This document shows positions 3,691 through 5,960 of a stretch of DNA of 5,960 bases, piece by piece. Numbering within the stretch: position 1 is the stretch's first letter; each line of letters starts with the position of its first letter. The DNA lies in assembly GCA_007128045.1 (NCBI GenBank), contig SKYG01000263.1:1-5960 (forward strand), read 5' to 3'. The stretch comes from Bacteroidales bacterium (GTDB lineage Bacteria; Bacteroidota; Bacteroidia; Bacteroidales; UBA7960). Both the position numbers and the translations under genes were made by a program. The notes beneath the pieces were generated by a model. It had not been told where the DNA came from, ran no database searches, and saw only the letters and a list, made by a program, of their open reading frames with translations.

Positions 3691-5922
3691 GGTACAAGCA
3701 TTAGAGACATGCTGGAGCCAGGTGTATCCAGTGAGTTGGCTCAATACCGAAAAAAATTTATCAGCAATGTTTCTTATGAACTGACATTTAAAATTCCAGA
3801 GCAGATTAATGAACCTATTACCGGCAAGGCGAACATTCATTTTCACATGTCGCGGGCTCAGCGAGGGGTGATCCTTGACTTCCAGGGTGGCGCTGACAAG
3901 GTTCACCGTGTTATGGTAAATGGTCAAGAAGAGAACTACCAGTACCTAAACGGGCATATCATCCTCTCTTCGAAGAACATCATTCCGGCAATGAACCATG
4001 TTGAAGTCGATTTCACCGCAACAGACCACGCTTTGAACCGCTCAGAGGAGTTTATGTATACACTGTTTGTTCCCGACAGAGCATCAACGGCATTTCCTTG
4101 CTTCGACCAGCCGGATATAAAAGCCAACTTTTCACTCCATCTGGAGATACCGGAGTCGTGGATTGCCGTCAGCAACGGGCCGCTCACCAACACACATATC
4201 GCAGACAACAGAAAGCATCTGGTTTTTGCAGCTGATAAACCCATCAGCACCTATCTCTTCGCTTTCGCAGCCGGAATTTTTGATACCATAAGCCAGACTA
4301 TAGAAGAACGATCTTTCACACTATATCACCGCGAAACAGATCATGAAAAACTGGCGAACAACACAGACCGCATTATACAACAGCATGTCGACGCTCTTAC
4401 CTGGCTCGAAACATATACAGACATACCATATCCATTTGCCAAGCTAGACATGGTACTGCTGCCTGGTTTTCAGTATAGTGGGATGGAGCATCCCGGTGCG
4501 ATCTGGTACCGTGATAACAGACTACTCCTCGACAGATATGCGCCTATCACTGAACAATTGGCGAAAGCCAGTCTCATTGCCCATGAAACTGCCCATATGT
4601 GGTTTGGTAACCTGGTAACGATGCAATGGTTTGACGATGTTTGGCTGAAAGAGGTGTTTGCAGGGTTTATGGCTGATAAAATCGTTCATCCCCAGTTTCC
4701 GGATATCAATCATCAGTTGCAGTTTATCCTCTCCCATTTTCCTCGGGCTTATGATATTGACAGAAGCAGGGGCACCCATCCCATAAAACAACAACTGGAC
4801 AACTTGAATAAGGCGGGCTCATTATATGGTGCCATTATTTACAACAAGGCCCCCCTCGTGTTCCAGGACCTGGAGCGTCAGATGGGGGCGGATGTCTTTC
4901 AACAGTCAGTAAAAGAATATTTGAGAAGATATTCTTTTGACAATTCTGATTGGGACGATCTGGCAATCATATTTGACAATCATAGCACACTTGATATCAT
5001 GGCGTGGAGTCAACGATGGATTTATGGAACAGGCATGCCAGACCCCAGTGATTTTGGCACAGACGATGTATCACTTCGTGCTGTATCCCACCTGAAGCGA
5101 TATGAGGCGTTTCTCGACGGACAAGAAGCAGCGAACGCTTATTATGAACACATGATTCGCAGCATTATTCGGGAAGAAAATGCCCAGATCATGCGCTACC
5201 TTACCAGCAACCTTCAACGCGTATTCTGGCGCTTTCTGACGCAAGAGGAGCGGCTGCATTATGCATCGCTTACAGAAAGCATGCTTTGGGATAAAATTAA
5301 TGTAGCAGAACCAGATGAAAAGCCACTCTTCCTGGAAGTTTTCGCAAAGATTGCATTGACAGAACAAGCTATGAGTCAATTAAAAGGTATGTTCCGGAAC
5401 GATATATCTGTTGCAGACATGAAGCTTTCTGAAGAACATCGTTTTATGGTAGTTTCTGAGTTAATACTGCGAGAATATCCGGGGGCAGAAGCCATGTTAC
5501 ATGATTTAATGGCATCTGTAAGCAATCCTGACAGAAGGAGGAGAATGACATTCCTTCAGCCTGTGCTATCAAACGATCCCATTAAGCACGACATGTTTTT
5601 CACACAACTTCAGCAAGCAGAAAACCGGCGGCCCGAGCCATGGGTTATCGAGGGCCTAAGCTTTCTTCATCATCCATTACGGGGGGAGCAAAGCCGAAAA
5701 TACGTTAACCAAAGCCTCGACATGCTTGAAGAGATTCAACGAACTGGCGATATATTCTTTCCGCTGAATTGGCTAAATGCGACCCTGGGGGGATATAACG
5801 ATAAAGCCACTGCCGGAATAGTTGAAGAATACCTGCAAACACACCCTGATCTTAACCATGATTTGCGGCTCAAGGTATGGCAAGCCGCCGACCTGCTGTT
5901 CAGAGCCGCAGACAGGCGTTAG
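3625..5922 (+). CDS. M1-family zinc aminopeptidase, predicted lipoprotein
   Basis: The 765-residue protein is a gluzincin aminopeptidase of the M1 (PepN/LTA4H) family. The ATG at 3625 is chosen because it starts a clean lipoprotein signal: K2, a hydrophobic stretch at 6-19, and lipobox LHSC with Cys22. The frame stays open back to a TTG at 3550, but that would bury the signal behind about 25 residues. An N-terminal beta domain (about 40-230) contains FPCFDQPDIKANF (157-169). The catalytic domain has GMEHPG (286-291), zinc ligands in HETAH (320-324), the third ligand Glu343 after 18 residues in WLKEVFAGF, and the likely transition-state Tyr406 in YNKA. A helical, HEAT-like C-terminal region fills about 475-765. 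The exopeptidase motif normally reads GxMEN; His replaces Asn here. A processed protein would be membrane-anchored, probably facing the periplasm, since no clear acidic surface-export signal follows Cys22. Substrate is unknown. Confidence 0.93.
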   Translation: MKYNHYAIICIGLAIAMALHSCGTSIRDMLEPGVSSELAQYRKKFISNVSYELTFKIPEQINEPITGKANIHFHMSRAQRGVILDFQGGADKVHRVMVNGQEENYQYLNGHIILSSKNIIPAMNHVEVDFTATDHALNRSEEFMYTLFVPDRASTAFPCFDQPDIKANFSLHLEIPESWIAVSNGPLTNTHIADNRKHLVFAADKPISTYLFAFAAGIFDTISQTIEERSFTLYHRETDHEKLANNTDRIIQQHVDALTWLETYTDIPYPFAKLDMVLLPGFQYSGMEHPGAIWYRDNRLLLDRYAPITEQLAKASLIAHETAHMWFGNLVTMQWFDDVWLKEVFAGFMADKIVHPQFPDINHQLQFILSHFPRAYDIDRSRGTHPIKQQLDNLNKAGSLYGAIIYNKAPLVFQDLERQMGADVFQQSVKEYLRRYSFDNSDWDDLAIIFDNHSTLDIMAWSQRWIYGTGMPDPSDFGTDDVSLRAVSHLKRYEAFLDGQEAANAYYEHMIRSIIREENAQIMRYLTSNLQRVFWRFLTQEERLHYASLTESMLWDKINVAEPDEKPLFLEVFAKIALTEQAMSQLKGMFRNDISVADMKLSEEHRFMVVSELILREYPGAEAMLHDLMASVSNPDRRRRMTFLQPVLSNDPIKHDMFFTQLQQAENRRPEPWVIEGLSFLHHPLRGEQSRKYVNQSLDMLEEIQRTGDIFFPLNWLNATLGGYNDKATAGIVEEYLQTHPDLNHDLRLKVWQAADLLFRAADRR

Positions 5923-5939
5923 CCCATATAGGTAAACAA

Positions 5940-5960
5940 GCGCTGAGAGTTGAGCGCTGA
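5940..5960 (+). repeat. Heptamer tandem array cut by the window end
   Basis: Three contiguous 7-bp units run to the last base: GCGCTGA (5940-5946), GAGTTGA (5947-5953) and GCGCTGA (5954-5960). The array starts 17 bases after the peptidase stop. Its full length is unknown. It matches the array at 134-189 in period and in lying just past a stop codon, but the unit sequence differs. Confidence 0.6.

Noticed and set aside
3936..4250. Minus-strand open frames antisense to the peptidase
   Set aside because: They mirror conserved M1 peptidase codons and show no recognisable protein features. The same applies to 3685-3927, 4522-4794 and 5071-5379.
1..5960. A novel defence, toxin-antitoxin or mobile system
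   Set aside because: All three complete genes belong to well-known families and no small unexplained gene pairs or integrase genes are present.

Overview
The window looks like an ordinary chromosomal stretch from a member of the Bacteroidota, probably an environmental Bacteroidales-type organism. The evidence is A-rich leaders without strong Shine-Dalgarno sites, two exact TAnnTTTG-type -7 promoter boxes (TAAATTTG), an AT-rich promoter region beside gene bodies of moderate GC, and intergenic gaps full of short degenerate tandem repeats and small hairpin repeats. I see no phage, transposase, CRISPR array, tRNA or rRNA.

Layout. Positions 2-133 hold the last 43 codons of a ThiF/MoeB/HesA-family (E1-like) gene on the plus strand. 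A 56-bp G-rich heptamer array starts directly after its stop, followed by a 26-bp hairpin element. Next is a complete moeA (252-1430, plus), for molybdenum insertion into molybdopterin. The 258-bp gap 1431-1688 separates it from the convergent fhs gene and is almost entirely repeats: three hairpin elements, one 8-bp tandem array and one direct repeat. fhs (1689-3359, minus) encodes formate-tetrahydrofolate ligase. The AT-rich region 3360-3624 carries divergent promoter-like boxes, an ACCAAT half-site cluster and an 8-bp tandem array just before the next start. An M1-family zinc aminopeptidase lipoprotein (3625-5922, plus) follows, and the window ends inside another heptamer array.

How the genes relate. 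The ThiF/MoeB-like fragment and moeA probably form a molybdenum-cofactor pair, MoeB-type adenylation for the sulfur step and MoeA for metal insertion. fhs supplies one-carbon units from formate. A link to moeA through Mo/W formate dehydrogenase is possible but no such enzyme is in view. The peptidase is an independent cell-envelope protein.

The genes are standard and I found no evidence of a new multigene system. The unusual content is in the non-coding DNA: four arrays of period 7 or 8, a near-identical inverted pair of hairpin elements bracketing moeA, related hairpins with the same head and loop but different stems, and an operator-like cluster over the fhs promoter. In the proteins, the peptidase has His in place of the Asn of the GxMEN exopeptidase motif.
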